NCBI GenBank assembly: GCA_024330215.1
Contig: JANDLU010000025.1
Coordinates: 1 to 41,042 of the forward strand
Source: Candidatus Gaiellasilicea maunaloa
Lineage (GTDB): Bacteria > Actinomycetota > Thermoleophilia > Gaiellales > Gaiellaceae
Direction: 5' to 3'
DNA: 41,042 nucleotides
Part shown: piece by piece, positions 22,817 through 31,432 of the stretch
How the letters are laid out: each line of letters begins with the position of its first letter
Position numbering within the stretch: the stretch's first letter is position 1
Position numbers and translations under genes: made by a program
Notes under the pieces: model-generated
The model's input: only the letters and a program-made list of their open reading frames with translations
The model's database searches: none
Told to the model about the DNA's origin: nothing

Positions 22817-23818
22817 CTACTTTTCCCCCATGGCCGCGTAGACGAGCTCGTAGGCGCGCACCGCGTCCTTCTCCTGCTGCGCCTCCCGCAGGGCCGCGTC
22901 GTCGATCCTCGCCGCGATCCCGTCGATGAAGCGCCACTGGAGCACGCTCCGCTCGACCGCCGCGACCGCGTCCTCGGTGTAGGGATAGAGGTCGAAGCCG
23001 AGCCGCTCGCCGTTCTCGCCGTAGCCTGCGCGGCGCAGCTCGACGGCGAGCTCGAGCGTCTCCATGAACGCGGTCGCGCCGACCATGTTGTCGTCGTCGA
23101 AGGTGCCCCAGCCCGAGTTCGCGTGCTGGTGGCCGAGCAGGCTTTCGGCGGCGAGCAGGGCCGCGTACTCGGCCAGGTTCTCGCCGTTCATCAGCAGGTG
23201 CTGCCAGTCCATGTTCACCTTGACGTTGTCGATCCCATCGGCGCGCAGCGTGTGGATCACGTGCAGCGTCATCCCGATGTTGCGCATCAGGATCTTCATC
23301 GCCGGCTCCGAGTTCTTGTGCTCGAGGAAGACGGTGACGCCGTGCTCTGCGGCGCGGGAGGCGACCTGCCGGATCCCGTCGACGAACCGCGCCCACGACT
23401 CCGCGTACGGGGTCTGGAAGGGATAGTTGTAGCCCTCGATCCCGGGCCAGACGATCAGCTCCGCGCCGAGCTCGGCGGCCAGGTCGGCCGCCTCGAAGCT
23501 GAGCCGGAGCGCCTCGGCGCGGATCGCGTCGTCGGGTGAGGAGAAGCCGCCCTTGGCGAAGCGCGGATCGAGGTGGAGCCCGCTCGCGAGAGCGTAGATC
23601 CCGTGCCCGTCGAGCGCAGCGCGCACCTCGTCGAGATTGGCCGGCGAAAGCTCCTGCGGGTAGTGGAACTCGTAGTCGTCGATCAGATCCCGGAGTCCGA
23701 CAACGGCAGTGTGGACCTTGTCCGCGGTCGACGCGGCGCTGAGCTCGGGCTTGTAGCCCGCCGGGTTGAAGCGGGTCGCCATGTTGCCGAACGCCCAGAT
23801 TCCGAGCGATGTTCGCAT
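22817..23818 (-). CDS. Xylose-isomerase-like TIM-barrel protein
   Basis: A 333-residue sugar isomerase/epimerase-type TIM barrel. It begins MRTSLGIWAFGNMATRF, continues GIYALASGLHLDPRFAKGGFSS and AADLAAELGAELIVWPGIEGYNYPFQT, and carries metal-site segments EHKNSEPAMKIL, VNMDWQHLLMNGENLAEY and LLGHQHANSGWGTFDDDN. The EHKNSEP and MDWQHLLM pieces align by eye with the EPKPNEP and EVGHEQMAG segments of actinobacterial XylA, keeping the catalytic Lys. The C-terminal arm of XylA is shorter here. Next to xylulokinase, xylose isomerase is the likely activity, but another ketose/aldose pair is possible. AAAGGAG before the ATG supports the start. The upstream GH13 frame runs 136 bases into this gene. 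Confidence 0.8.
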   Translation of the reverse strand: MRTSLGIWAFGNMATRFNPAGYKPELSAASTADKVHTAVVGLRDLIDDYEFHYPQELSPANLDEVRAALDGHGIYALASGLHLDPRFAKGGFSSPDDAIRAEALRLSFEAADLAAELGAELIVWPGIEGYNYPFQTPYAESWARFVDGIRQVASRAAEHGVTVFLEHKNSEPAMKILMRNIGMTLHVIHTLRADGIDNVKVNMDWQHLLMNGENLAEYAALLAAESLLGHQHANSGWGTFDDDNMVGATAFMETLELAVELRRAGYGENGERLGFDLYPYTEDAVAAVERSVLQWRFIDGIAARIDDAALREAQQEKDAVRAYELVYAAMGEK

Positions 23819-25344
23819 CGTTCTCCTTTCTTCGTCAGCCAGACGGCGGTGTCGGGGGGCAGGCTTTCACGGATGTCCCGGTCGCTCGCGAGGAGGAGCT
23901 CGCCGGCGGGGAGTGGGAGCTCTGGTCCGTCGACGTTGACGAGGCAGACGAGCTCGCCGCGTGTGAAGGCGAGCGTCCCGGGTGGGCTGTCGCGCCAGGC
24001 AAACGGTGCCTCACGGGGGCGCAGTGCCAGGGCCGAGCGGTAGAGCTCGAGCATCGAGCCGGGATCGCCGGCCTGCGCGGCGACGCTCGCGCTCTCCCAC
24101 TCGTCGGGGATCGGGAGCCAGGGGGCGCCCGTCGTGAACCCGAATCCCGGCGGGCCGTTCTCCCAGGGGATCGGGACGCGACAGCCATCGCGCCCGACCC
24201 GCTCGCCCTTCGTGCGGAAGAAGATCGGGTCCTGGCGCAGCGCGTCGGGCAGGTCGACCTCCTCGAGACCGAGCTCCTGACCCACGTAGACGAAGGCCGT
24301 CCCGGGAAGCGCGAGGAGAAGCAACGCCGCGGCCCCCGCGCGGCGCACGCCCTGTGCACCGCCGCCGTAACGAGTCGGGAGCCGCGTCACGTCGTGGTTC
24401 TCGAGCACCCACGTCGGGGTGGCGCCGACGGCGCCGAACGCGTCGAGCGTCCGCTCGATCGTGCCGCGCAGGCCGGCCGCGCTCCAGTCCTCGAAGAGGA
24501 AGGTGAAGTTGAAGGCGAGCTGCAGCTCGTCCGGGCGCACGTACTTCGCGAGCTCGACCTGGTTCTCGAGCACGATCTCGCCCACGAACATGCGCCCGCC
24601 GGGATAGGAGTCCGCGAGCCCGCGCCAGCTCCGGTACAGGTCGTGTACCTCGGCCTGGTTGATTCCCGTGTGCCAGTCGGCGTAGCGCGGGCGCGGCTCG
24701 GGTTGCTGGACGTCGTGGAGGTCGGGCGCCTTGTAGAGCGCCTGCCCGACGTCGATCCGGAAGCCGTCGACCCCGCGATCGAGCCAGAAGCGGAGGATCT
24801 CCTCGAAGTCGCTCCGCACCGTCTCGTTGTGCCAGTCGAGGTCGGGCTGCTGGGGCGTGAAGAGGTGGAGGTACCACTCGCCGCTCGCCGCGTCGAGCGT
24901 CCAGGCGGAGCCGCCGAACGCCGACCTCCAGCCGTTTGGAGGGCCGCCGTCCCGGCCGGGGCGGAAGATGTAGCGAGCGCGAGCGGGATGGTCGGGCGCC
25001 GAGATCGCCGCCTGAAACCACGGGTGCTCGTTCGAGGTGTGGTTCGGGACGATGTCGACGACGACGCGCAGCCCGAGCTCATGCGCGTGGGCGACGAGCG
25101 CGTCGAAGTCGGCGAGCGTGCCGAAGAGTGGGTCGACGTCGACGTAGTCCGAGACGTCATAGCCGTGATCCGCGCCCGGAGAGGGAAAGAACGGCGTCAG
25201 CCAGATCCCGTCGACGCCGAGCTCGCACAGGTACGGCAGGCGCGAGCGGATTCCCTCCAGATCGCCGACGCCGTCGCCGTCCGAGTCGGCGAAGCTGCGG
25301 ACGTAGATCTGGTAGAGGACGGCGCTCCGCCACCACTCAGACAC
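23683..25344 (-). CDS. GH13 alpha-glucosidase / oligo-1,6-glucosidase family enzyme
   Basis: An alpha-amylase superfamily hydrolase (about 553 residues) of the intracellular oligosaccharide type. It starts WWRSAVLYQIYVRSFADSDGDGVGDLEGI, then HGYDVSDYVDVDPLFGT and GLRVVVDIVPNHTS (region I). The catalytic residues are Asp in DGFRIDVGQAL (nucleophile), Glu in MFVGEIVL (acid/base) and Asp in VLENHDVTRL. The GTG at 25344 gives the family start MSEWW; a GTG 6 bases earlier is possible. After the C-terminal beta domain (ELPLPAGELLLASDR and DTAVWLTKKGER) the frame lacks a stop and runs 45 Arg/Ser-rich codons into the next gene, so the real C-terminus is uncertain. It probably cleaves imported alpha-linked oligosaccharides to monomers. 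Confidence 0.87.
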   Translation of the reverse strand: MSEWWRSAVLYQIYVRSFADSDGDGVGDLEGIRSRLPYLCELGVDGIWLTPFFPSPGADHGYDVSDYVDVDPLFGTLADFDALVAHAHELGLRVVVDIVPNHTSNEHPWFQAAISAPDHPARARYIFRPGRDGGPPNGWRSAFGGSAWTLDAASGEWYLHLFTPQQPDLDWHNETVRSDFEEILRFWLDRGVDGFRIDVGQALYKAPDLHDVQQPEPRPRYADWHTGINQAEVHDLYRSWRGLADSYPGGRMFVGEIVLENQVELAKYVRPDELQLAFNFTFLFEDWSAAGLRGTIERTLDAFGAVGATPTWVLENHDVTRLPTRYGGGAQGVRRAGAAALLLLALPGTAFVYVGQELGLEEVDLPDALRQDPIFFRTKGERVGRDGCRVPIPWENGPPGFGFTTGAPWLPIPDEWESASVAAQAGDPGSMLELYRSALALRPREAPFAWRDSPPGTLAFTRGELVCLVNVDGPELPLPAGELLLASDRDIRESLPPDTAVWLTKKGERCEHRSESGRSATWRPASTRRATSPSSAPRRPRTRSTLPLSDSGI

Positions 25345-26368
25345 GTGCACTCACCGCGTCTCCCACGTCGGAGGTCGATGCAGTTCCGCCCAGGTCGCGC
25401 GTTCTCGTCCCCCCGCGGCAGACGTCCTCGAGCGTGCGCATGAGCCGGGTGGCCGCGCGCCCTTCGCCGAGGTGGTCGAGCATGAGCGCGGCGCTCCAGA
25501 TCGCGCCGACCGGGTTCGCGATTCCCCGGCCCGCGATGTCGGGAGCGGAGCCGTGCACCGGCTCGAAGATCCCGGGCGTGTCCGAGCCGGGGGCGAGGCT
25601 CGCGCTCGCGGCGACGCCCATCCCGCCCTGCAGCTCGGCCGCGATGTCCGTGAGCACGTCGCCGAAGAGATTCGAGGCGACGACGACGTCGAGGCTGAGC
25701 GGGCTCCGCACCATCCGCGCGGCCAGCGCGTCGACGAGCACGCGCTCGTAGCGGACGTCCGGATGCTCGGCCGCGACCTCCTCCGCGATCTCGTCCCAGA
25801 GCACGTAGCCGTAGCGCGACGCGTTCGACTTCGTCGCGCTCGTGAGAACGCCGCGCCGCGTCTCGGCGAGCTCGAACGCGTGCTTGACGACCCGTCGCAC
25901 TCCCTCGCGCGTGAAGACCGCGGTCTCGATTCCGACCTCGTGCGGCAGCCCCTGATGGGCGCGGCCGCCGACGCCCGCGTACTCGCCCTCGGTGTTCTCG
26001 CGAACGAAGAGCATGTCGACCGCGGGCGAGCCTGCGAGCGGGGAGGGCACGCCGTCCAGCAGGCGCGCGGGCCGGAGGTTCGCCCAGAGATCGAGGCCCT
26101 GGCGCAGCGGGAGGAGGAGCCCCCAGAGCGTCACGTGGTCGGGCACCGAGGGGTCGCCGACGGCGCCGAGCAGGACGGCGTCGTGCTTGCGGACGACCTC
26201 GAGCGCATCCGGTGGCATCATCGCGCCGTGGGCGTGATAGTGGTCGGTTCCCCAGGGAAGCTCGATCCACTCGAGCTCGAGCCCAAGCGCGTCGACGGCC
26301 TTCCGGGCTTCGGCCACGACCTCGGGTCCGGCGCCGTCCCCCGCGATCACGGCGACGCGATGTGTCAT
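25337..26368 (-). CDS. Tartrate/isopropylmalate dehydrogenase family protein
   Basis: A 343-residue beta-decarboxylating hydroxyacid dehydrogenase. Family signposts: RVAVIAGDGAGPEVVAEA at the start, ILLGAVGDPSVPDHVTLWGLLLPLRQGLDLWANLRPARLL, RENTEGEYAG, TSATKSNASRYGYVLWDEI, DVVVASNLFGDVLTDIAAELQGGMGVAAS (metal-binding Asp residues) and FEPVHGSAPDIAGRGIANP. GDPSVPDHVTLWGLLLPLRQG points to the tartrate/D-malate branch rather than leucine LeuB or isocitrate dehydrogenase, but substrate cannot be settled by eye. The ATG overlaps the broken kinase stop as ATGA, and the gene's own stop overlaps the GH13 start. Confidence 0.87.
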   Translation of the reverse strand: MTHRVAVIAGDGAGPEVVAEARKAVDALGLELEWIELPWGTDHYHAHGAMMPPDALEVVRKHDAVLLGAVGDPSVPDHVTLWGLLLPLRQGLDLWANLRPARLLDGVPSPLAGSPAVDMLFVRENTEGEYAGVGGRAHQGLPHEVGIETAVFTREGVRRVVKHAFELAETRRGVLTSATKSNASRYGYVLWDEIAEEVAAEHPDVRYERVLVDALAARMVRSPLSLDVVVASNLFGDVLTDIAAELQGGMGVAASASLAPGSDTPGIFEPVHGSAPDIAGRGIANPVGAIWSAALMLDHLGEGRAATRLMRTLEDVCRGGTRTRDLGGTASTSDVGDAVSARV

Positions 26369-27202
26369 ACCCGAACCTCCTCGCATGTCGGAATCCCCGA
26401 GCGCCCGTCGAGCGCTCGGCACGAGAGGGCGGCGCACTCGTTCGCGAACGCGAGCGCAGCGGGGAGCTGCGAGCCAAGCACGAATGCTGCAAGGAGGGCG
26501 CCGTGGAAGACGTCGCCGGCACCGAGCGTGCTCACCGGTTCGGCCACGGGGTTCACGGACGCCTCGATCGGCCCCGGTGCCGCTGTAGGCGCCGCACCCG
26601 TGCTCGCCCCGCGTCACGACGACCAGCTTCGCGCCTGCCGCAAGGGCAGCCTCGGCCGAGCCGAAGTCCCGCTCGAGTGTGGACTGCGTGGGGGAGTAGA
26701 GCTGGATGCCCGCGAGGTCGAGTCCGGGGATCGGGTTGCCGCCGTCGATCGAGAGGCGCGCGTCGCGTGGAGCCGCCGCGTAGCCCACGTGGTCGACGTG
26801 TACCCAGTCCGCGTCGCGCATCATGTCGAGCGCGCGCTCGGAGGGGGTGAGCGCCGGCACGGTTCCCGGGAAGTGGACGATCGCGCGGCTCGCGCTCTCC
26901 GCCTCGACCAGAATCGAGCTCTGCGGCGACCGCGCGCCCGGGACGAGGGCGAGCTCGGAGACGTCGACGCCTTCGCGCTCGAGCCCAGCGCGGATCGCCG
27001 CACCAACCTCATCGTCCCCAACCGAGCCGACGAAGAAGACGGGAACGCCGAGGCGGGCAAGGGCGACCGCCGCGGTCGCGCCCGGCCCGCCGCCCGCGAC
27101 GGCGAGCTCGCCGGCAACGACGCGGCCGTCCGGCTCCGGATGGGACGGGACGACGAAGATCGTGTCCTGTGTCGCGAGTCCGAGGCAGACGACATAGCTC
27201 AT
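26365..27202 (-). pseudogene. PfkB-family sugar kinase broken by a frameshift
   Basis: The reading frame from 27202 encodes the first two thirds of a ribokinase/PfkB-type kinase: YVVCLGLATQDTIFVVPSHP, GGGPGATAAVALARLGVPVFFVGSVGDDEVG (signature 1), SRAIVHFPG and GAKLVVVTRGEHGCGAYSG. Around 26590 it slips into unrelated basic residues. The rest of the kinase continues in another frame: APGPIEASVNPVAEPVSTLGAGDVFHGALLAAF (signature 2 with catalytic Asp of GAGD) to IPTCEEV. One base added or lost, or a small deletion, near 26570-26600 explains this. No standard slippery sequence is visible. It may be a true mutation or a sequencing error. Its ATG overlaps the mannosidase stop. Confidence 0.75.
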
Positions 27203-30141
27203 CGGACGAGCACGGTCGCCACCTGATGGGGGCGATAGGGCAGCACGATCTCGTCGCCCTCGGCCTCGAGCGCCTCCCGCTCCTCCTCGAGCGCGTTCGC
27301 GAGCAGCGCCGCCGAGAACGGGAAGCCGAGCCGCACGCGCGCCGTCCCCCGCCCGCCGTGCGCCTCGTAGAGCCGCAGCACGACGGCCTCGGAGTCCTCG
27401 GCCGGCTTGATCGTGTCGAGGACGACGTTAGGATCGTCGACCGAGGCAAGTGAGCGTCCTTGTGTTTCTGAAAGACAAGCGCTCCAGCGCAGCGCCGCGT
27501 TGAACCTCGCGGCCTCGCCCACGATCCCCGCCTCGCGCCAGCCGCCCGAGTGAGGGACGACCGCGTAGGCGAAGGCGTGCGCGCCCTGGTCAGCCTCGGG
27601 ATCGGGGCTTGTCGGGGAGCGGAGCAGACTGATCCGGAGCTCGTTCCCGAAGCAGCTGTAGCCGTACTTCGACTCGGTGAGGAGGGCGACGCCGAAGCCG
27701 TGCTCCGAGAGGTCCGCCCAGCGATGACCCGGCACCTCGTAGCGAGCCCGGTCGAAGCTCGTCGAGTAGTGCGTGGGCCGCTCCGCATAGCCGAAGGCCG
27801 TCTCGTAGGTCGCGTTCGGCGCGCGGACCGCGAGCGGGAAGCAGACCTTGAGCAGCGTGTGCCGCTCGCGCCAGTCCACGGTCGTGTGGAGCTCGAGCCG
27901 GCGCGATTCCGCGTCGAGCCGGACGACCTGGGTCATGGTGCTTCCGGATCCGAGCGAGCGCGTGAACTCCAGCTCCGCTCGCAGTGGCGTCTCGTTGCCG
28001 ACGCGATGGGAGGTCGCCGGCTCCGCGTCCCGCCGCGTCCCGAGGTGCGCCGGGTCGATGTCCCACGCGTCGAAGGCAACCGGCTGGTCGTCGTAGAGCT
28101 CGAGCCGGTTTCCCGGCGCGGCCAGCGCCTCGCGACCGCTCTCCTTCTCGAGGAGCGAGACGAGTGTGCCGTCCGCGGCGAGCGTCGCCCGCAGGTGTCC
28201 ATTCTCGAGTACGAGCCCGTCCAGCGTCACCTCGTCGCGCTGCTCGACCGCACCCCCGAAGCCGTACGGCGGCACCTCGACGAGCGCGAGCCCGGAGCCG
28301 GGAACGTCCGCTACTTCCCGGCGTGCGAACCCGATCGTGTTGACCGCGACCGGACCGGGCTCGCCGAGCACGGCTGCACAGATCTCATCCGCGCCGGCCT
28401 CGACCTCGGCGAGGTCCCGCTCGGCCTCCTCGTGGACGAGCCGGATCGACGAGCCGGGGAGGATGTCGTGGAACTGGTTCAGGAGGAGGAGCTTCCAGAG
28501 CCGGTTGAGCTCCGTGCGCGGGATCTCCCTCCCGACCAGCGCTGCGAGGAACTCGGCGTCGTGCAGCGCCGCCTCGCCGCGCCGGTTGCCGCGCTTGCAC
28601 CGCGCCTGCGAGGTGTAGACGCCGCGGTGATACTCGAAGTAGAGCTCGCCGACGACGACGGGCCGCTCGCCAACCTCGGCTTCGAGCGCCTCGAAGAACT
28701 CGTCGCTCGCGCGCTGGCTCGTGCGCGGCACACCCTGGAGATCGCCCGCCCGCCGCAGTGTCTCCAGCATCGCGCGCGTCGGGCCGCCGCCGCCGTCGCC
28801 GTGGCCGAAGAGGAGAAGCGAGGTCGCCGACGAGTCGTGATCCTTGTACTTCCGCGCCGAGCTCCGCAGCTCGGGCACCGTCGCCTCGCTCGAGTAGGTG
28901 TCGCCGGGCGGGAAGTGGCCGAGCACCTCGCTCCCGTCGAGCCCCTGCCAGACGAACGTGTGGTGCTCCGGCTTCACGAACTTGTTCCAGGAGAGCTTCT
29001 GCGTCAGGAAGCGCGTCAGCCCCGACTCGAGCATGAGCTGCGGGAGCTGTCCCGGATAGCCGAAGGCATCGGGGCTCCAGAACTCGCGGCAGCGGACGCC
29101 GAGCTCGTGCTCGAACCAGCGCTGTCCGTGCAGGAACTGACGCAGGAGCGACTCGCCCGAGACGAGGTTGCAATCCGGCTCGACCCAGCTCCCGCCGACG
29201 GGAACGAACTGGCCCCGCGCCACCGCAGCGCCCACTCGCTGCCAGAGCTCCGGGTTGCGCTCCTTGATCCACGCGTACTGCTGGGCCTGCGAGCAGGCGA
29301 ACCGGTACTCCGGATACTCGTCCAGGTAGCGCACCTGGCTCGAGAACGTGCGCACGGTCTTCCGGTAGGTCTCGGCGAGCGGCCAGAGCCAGGCGGTGTC
29401 GATGTGGGCGTGGCCCATCGCGACGAGCTCGTGCGTGCGCGAGCCGTTCCGGCGGCCGAGCAGGTGCCGGAGGATCGCCTGCGCGGGCTCCCACGTCTCG
29501 CGCTCCTGGGGCCGCCACTCGTTCGCGAACCGCTCGAGCTCGCTTCTGAGCTCGCCGGCGAAGCTCGGGTCGAGATCTGCGGCACCGTCGGCCTCGAGCG
29601 CGCGCAGCGTCTCGAAGTCGTGGAGGAGTACCCACGCGGCCGCGTCGTAGAGCGCGAGCTCGCAGCGGTCGAGCGTCGGCTTCGGGAGCGAGAGGTACGG
29701 GCCTTGCTGGCGGCCGAACATCCCGTTGCAGGCGAGCTCGATCTGGAGCGAGAGCCGCTCGCCGCCGGCCGCCTCGTCGAGGAGACGCGCGTCGGGCCGC
29801 TCGCCCGCGCCGCCGGTGTTCAGTCCCTGGAGCGCGCACCCCTCGACCCATAGCTGCGCCTCGCTGTGGGAGACGAAGAGCAGATCGACGCGGCGACCGC
29901 GCCAGTCCTCCGGCACCGTCGCGCCGATCCGGAGCCACCAGGTCGACCACAGCGGGCCGAAATGCTCGCCGAGCCGCGCCTCGCGGTAGTCGAGCGCCTG
30001 CGCCTCCTCCCAGGAGATCCGGTCGACGGGGCCACTGACCAGGATCTCGTCCGCCGCCTGCGTCTCGGGATAGACGAGCGCGGCGAGCCGGTCCGCGGTC
30101 TGGCGCAGTCGTGCGCGCGTGTACTCGGTGTGCCGGATCAA
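27199..30141 (-). CDS. GH38 alpha-mannosidase
   Basis: A large zinc glycosidase (about 980 residues) that removes alpha-mannose units. The N-terminal domain ([48 protein letters not shown]) leads into the catalytic barrel: [28 protein letters not shown] (zinc His/Asp) and [19 protein letters not shown] (nucleophile Asp). [11 protein letters not shown] follows, then the beta-sandwich C-terminus ending [29 protein letters not shown]. The frame is open to 30297 with a basic, domain-free lead. The TTG at 30141 gives [26 protein letters not shown], which fits family N-termini, and is preferred. It lies 193 bases after the importer ATPase, so it probably acts inside the cell on imported oligosaccharides. 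Confidence 0.88.
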   Translation of the reverse strand: MIRHTEYTRARLRQTADRLAALVYPETQAADEILVSGPVDRISWEEAQALDYREARLGEHFGPLWSTWWLRIGATVPEDWRGRRVDLLFVSHSEAQLWVEGCALQGLNTGGAGERPDARLLDEAAGGERLSLQIELACNGMFGRQQGPYLSLPKPTLDRCELALYDAAAWVLLHDFETLRALEADGAADLDPSFAGELRSELERFANEWRPQERETWEPAQAILRHLLGRRNGSRTHELVAMGHAHIDTAWLWPLAETYRKTVRTFSSQVRYLDEYPEYRFACSQAQQYAWIKERNPELWQRVGAAVARGQFVPVGGSWVEPDCNLVSGESLLRQFLHGQRWFEHELGVRCREFWSPDAFGYPGQLPQLMLESGLTRFLTQKLSWNKFVKPEHHTFVWQGLDGSEVLGHFPPGDTYSSEATVPELRSSARKYKDHDSSATSLLLFGHGDGGGGPTRAMLETLRRAGDLQGVPRTSQRASDEFFEALEAEVGERPVVVGELYFEYHRGVYTSQARCKRGNRRGEAALHDAEFLAALVGREIPRTELNRLWKLLLLNQFHDILPGSSIRLVHEEAERDLAEVEAGADEICAAVLGEPGPVAVNTIGFARREVADVPGSGLALVEVPPYGFGGAVEQRDEVTLDGLVLENGHLRATLAADGTLVSLLEKESGREALAAPGNRLELYDDQPVAFDAWDIDPAHLGTRRDAEPATSHRVGNETPLRAELEFTRSLGSGSTMTQVVRLDAESRRLELHTTVDWRERHTLLKVCFPLAVRAPNATYETAFGYAERPTHYSTSFDRARYEVPGHRWADLSEHGFGVALLTESKYGYSCFGNELRISLLRSPTSPDPEADQGAHAFAYAVVPHSGGWREAGIVGEAARFNAALRWSACLSETQGRSLASVDDPNVVLDTIKPAEDSEAVVLRLYEAHGGRGTARVRLGFPFSAALLANALEEEREALEAEGDEIVLPYRPHQVATVLVR

Positions 30142-30334
30142 GCGGGATGCGCCGTCGCGGCGGCGGGCGTAGTGCTCCGTGCCGAAACTCCCTTGAACTC
30201 TGCGGGCGTCCAGCCGCGCCTGGCGGCACCCGGCACCCGCACACGTGCTACCAGCACGCGCGCGGGCGCCGTGCACCACCAGTTCACACCTGGCCACTCC
30301 TCAGAGTGGCAACGGACTTCCGGCACGGAGCACC
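30142..30334. other. 193-base gap between importer ATPase and mannosidase
   Basis: No gene. It contains a 7-bp hairpin (GCCACTC, loop of 4, GAGTGGC at 30293-30310) and no convincing promoter. The hairpin lacks a U-run; it may weaken or end transcription between the two genes. Confidence 0.5.
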
Positions 30335-31351
30335 TCAGTTGACGCGTTCCTGCGTCTCGGCGTCGAAGAGGTAGAGGTTCTGGCGGGGTACGGCGAAGGT
30401 CGCGTCCTCACCCACTCCGATCGTCCGGTCCGGAGGAAGCTTCGCGATGATCCGCGTCTCCTTCACGGTCGCGTGGACGAGCTGCTCGTCGCCGAGATAC
30501 TCCACGTTGTCGACCTTCGCCGAGAAGCGCACGGAATCGCCGGCGCCGTTCGCGACGTGGACGTGCTCGGGCCGGAAGCCCGCAGTCAGGCTCGTCCCCC
30601 CGGCACCTACGATCGGAGCCGGAACGAGGTTCATCGGCGGGGACCCGACGAAGCCGGCCACGAAGACGTTCCGTGGATCCTCGTAAAGCTGCTGCGGCGA
30701 CCCGAGTTGCTGGATCACGCCCCTGTTCATCACCGCGATCCGGTCGCCCATCGTCATCGCCTCGACCTGGTCGTGGGTGACGTAGACGGTGGTCGTACCG
30801 AGCCGCCGCTGAAGCTTCAGGATCTCGCCGCGGGTCGCCACGCGCAGCAGCGCGTCGAGGTTCGAGAGCGGCTCGTCCATCAGGAACGCGGCCGGCTCGC
30901 GCACGAGCGCGCGGCCCATCGCCACCCGCTGTTGCTGGCCGCCCGAGAGCTGCCCGGGCCGCCGGTCGAGGAGCTCCTCGAGCTCGAGCAGCTTCGCCGC
31001 CTCGGCCACGCGCCGCACGATCTCCTTCTTCGGCGTCTTGCGGACACGCAGGCCGTAGCCCAGGTTCTTGCGGACGGTCATGTGCGGGTAGAGCGCGTAG
31101 TTCTGGAAGACCATCGCGAGGTCGCGGGCGGACGGCTGGAGCTTCGTCACATCGCGCTCGCCGATCAGGATCCGGCCCGCGGTGACGGTCTCGAGGCCGC
31201 CGATGCAGCGGAGCAGCGTCGTCTTCCCGCAGCCCGAAGGGCCGACGAGGACGACGAACTCGCCCTCCCCGACCGTGAGGCTGACGTCGTCGACGGCGCG
31301 AACACCGGGGGTGTACTCCTTGGTCAGGTTCTGGACGTCGATCTGCCCCAT
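30335..31351 (-). CDS. ABC sugar importer ATP-binding protein (MsmX/UgpC type)
   Basis: The 338-residue energy unit of a carbohydrate importer. The nucleotide-binding domain has Walker A GPSGCGKTTLLR, the Q-loop MVFQNYALYPHMTV, ABC signature LSGGQQQRVAMGRALV, Walker B FLMDEPLSNLDALLR and switch His in VYVTHDQVEAM. The last 110 residues form the OB-fold regulatory domain of the CUT1/MsmX group (FVAGFVGSPPMNLVPAPI, LTAGFRPEHVHVA, VEYLGDEQLVH). Such ATPases often serve several importers. No permease or binding protein is adjacent, though a solute-binding gene starts at 40375. First gene of the minus-strand sugar unit, divergent from the MBL gene. Confidence 0.93.
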   Translation of the reverse strand: MGQIDVQNLTKEYTPGVRAVDDVSLTVGEGEFVVLVGPSGCGKTTLLRCIGGLETVTAGRILIGERDVTKLQPSARDLAMVFQNYALYPHMTVRKNLGYGLRVRKTPKKEIVRRVAEAAKLLELEELLDRRPGQLSGGQQQRVAMGRALVREPAAFLMDEPLSNLDALLRVATRGEILKLQRRLGTTTVYVTHDQVEAMTMGDRIAVMNRGVIQQLGSPQQLYEDPRNVFVAGFVGSPPMNLVPAPIVGAGGTSLTAGFRPEHVHVANGAGDSVRFSAKVDNVEYLGDEQLVHATVKETRIIAKLPPDRTIGVGEDATFAVPRQNLYLFDAETQERVN

Positions 31352-31385
31352 GCGGTCGTGAATCTACGACTTCCAGCGAAAAGAT

Positions 31386-31396
31386 GCAATCGTTGC
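31386..31396. promoter_or_regulatory. Operator-like palindrome between divergent sugar units
   Basis: GCAA, centre TCG, TTGC: a short inverted repeat 34 bases before the importer ATPase and 36 bases before the MBL gene. LacI-family regulators bind small palindromes with CG near the centre, and a lacI gene closes the plus-strand unit. One site and short arms make this tentative. Confidence 0.3.
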
Positions 31397-31432
31397 CACA
31401 CCGCGGGGGCGCGACATAGGATCGAGCACCGG

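Noticed and set aside
27455-27485. A 21-base stretch in the mannosidase gene resembling the purA-downstream hairpin repeat (16 of 21 positions)
   Set aside because: It lies inside a conserved GH38 segment ([17 protein letters not shown]) that fits the family, and its arms do not pair fully. Chance similarity is more likely than a repeat copy.
30245-31432. Long plus-strand frame continuing upstream of the MBL protein
   Set aside because: It is antisense to the importer ATPase gene; the MBL module begins at the ATG at 31433.
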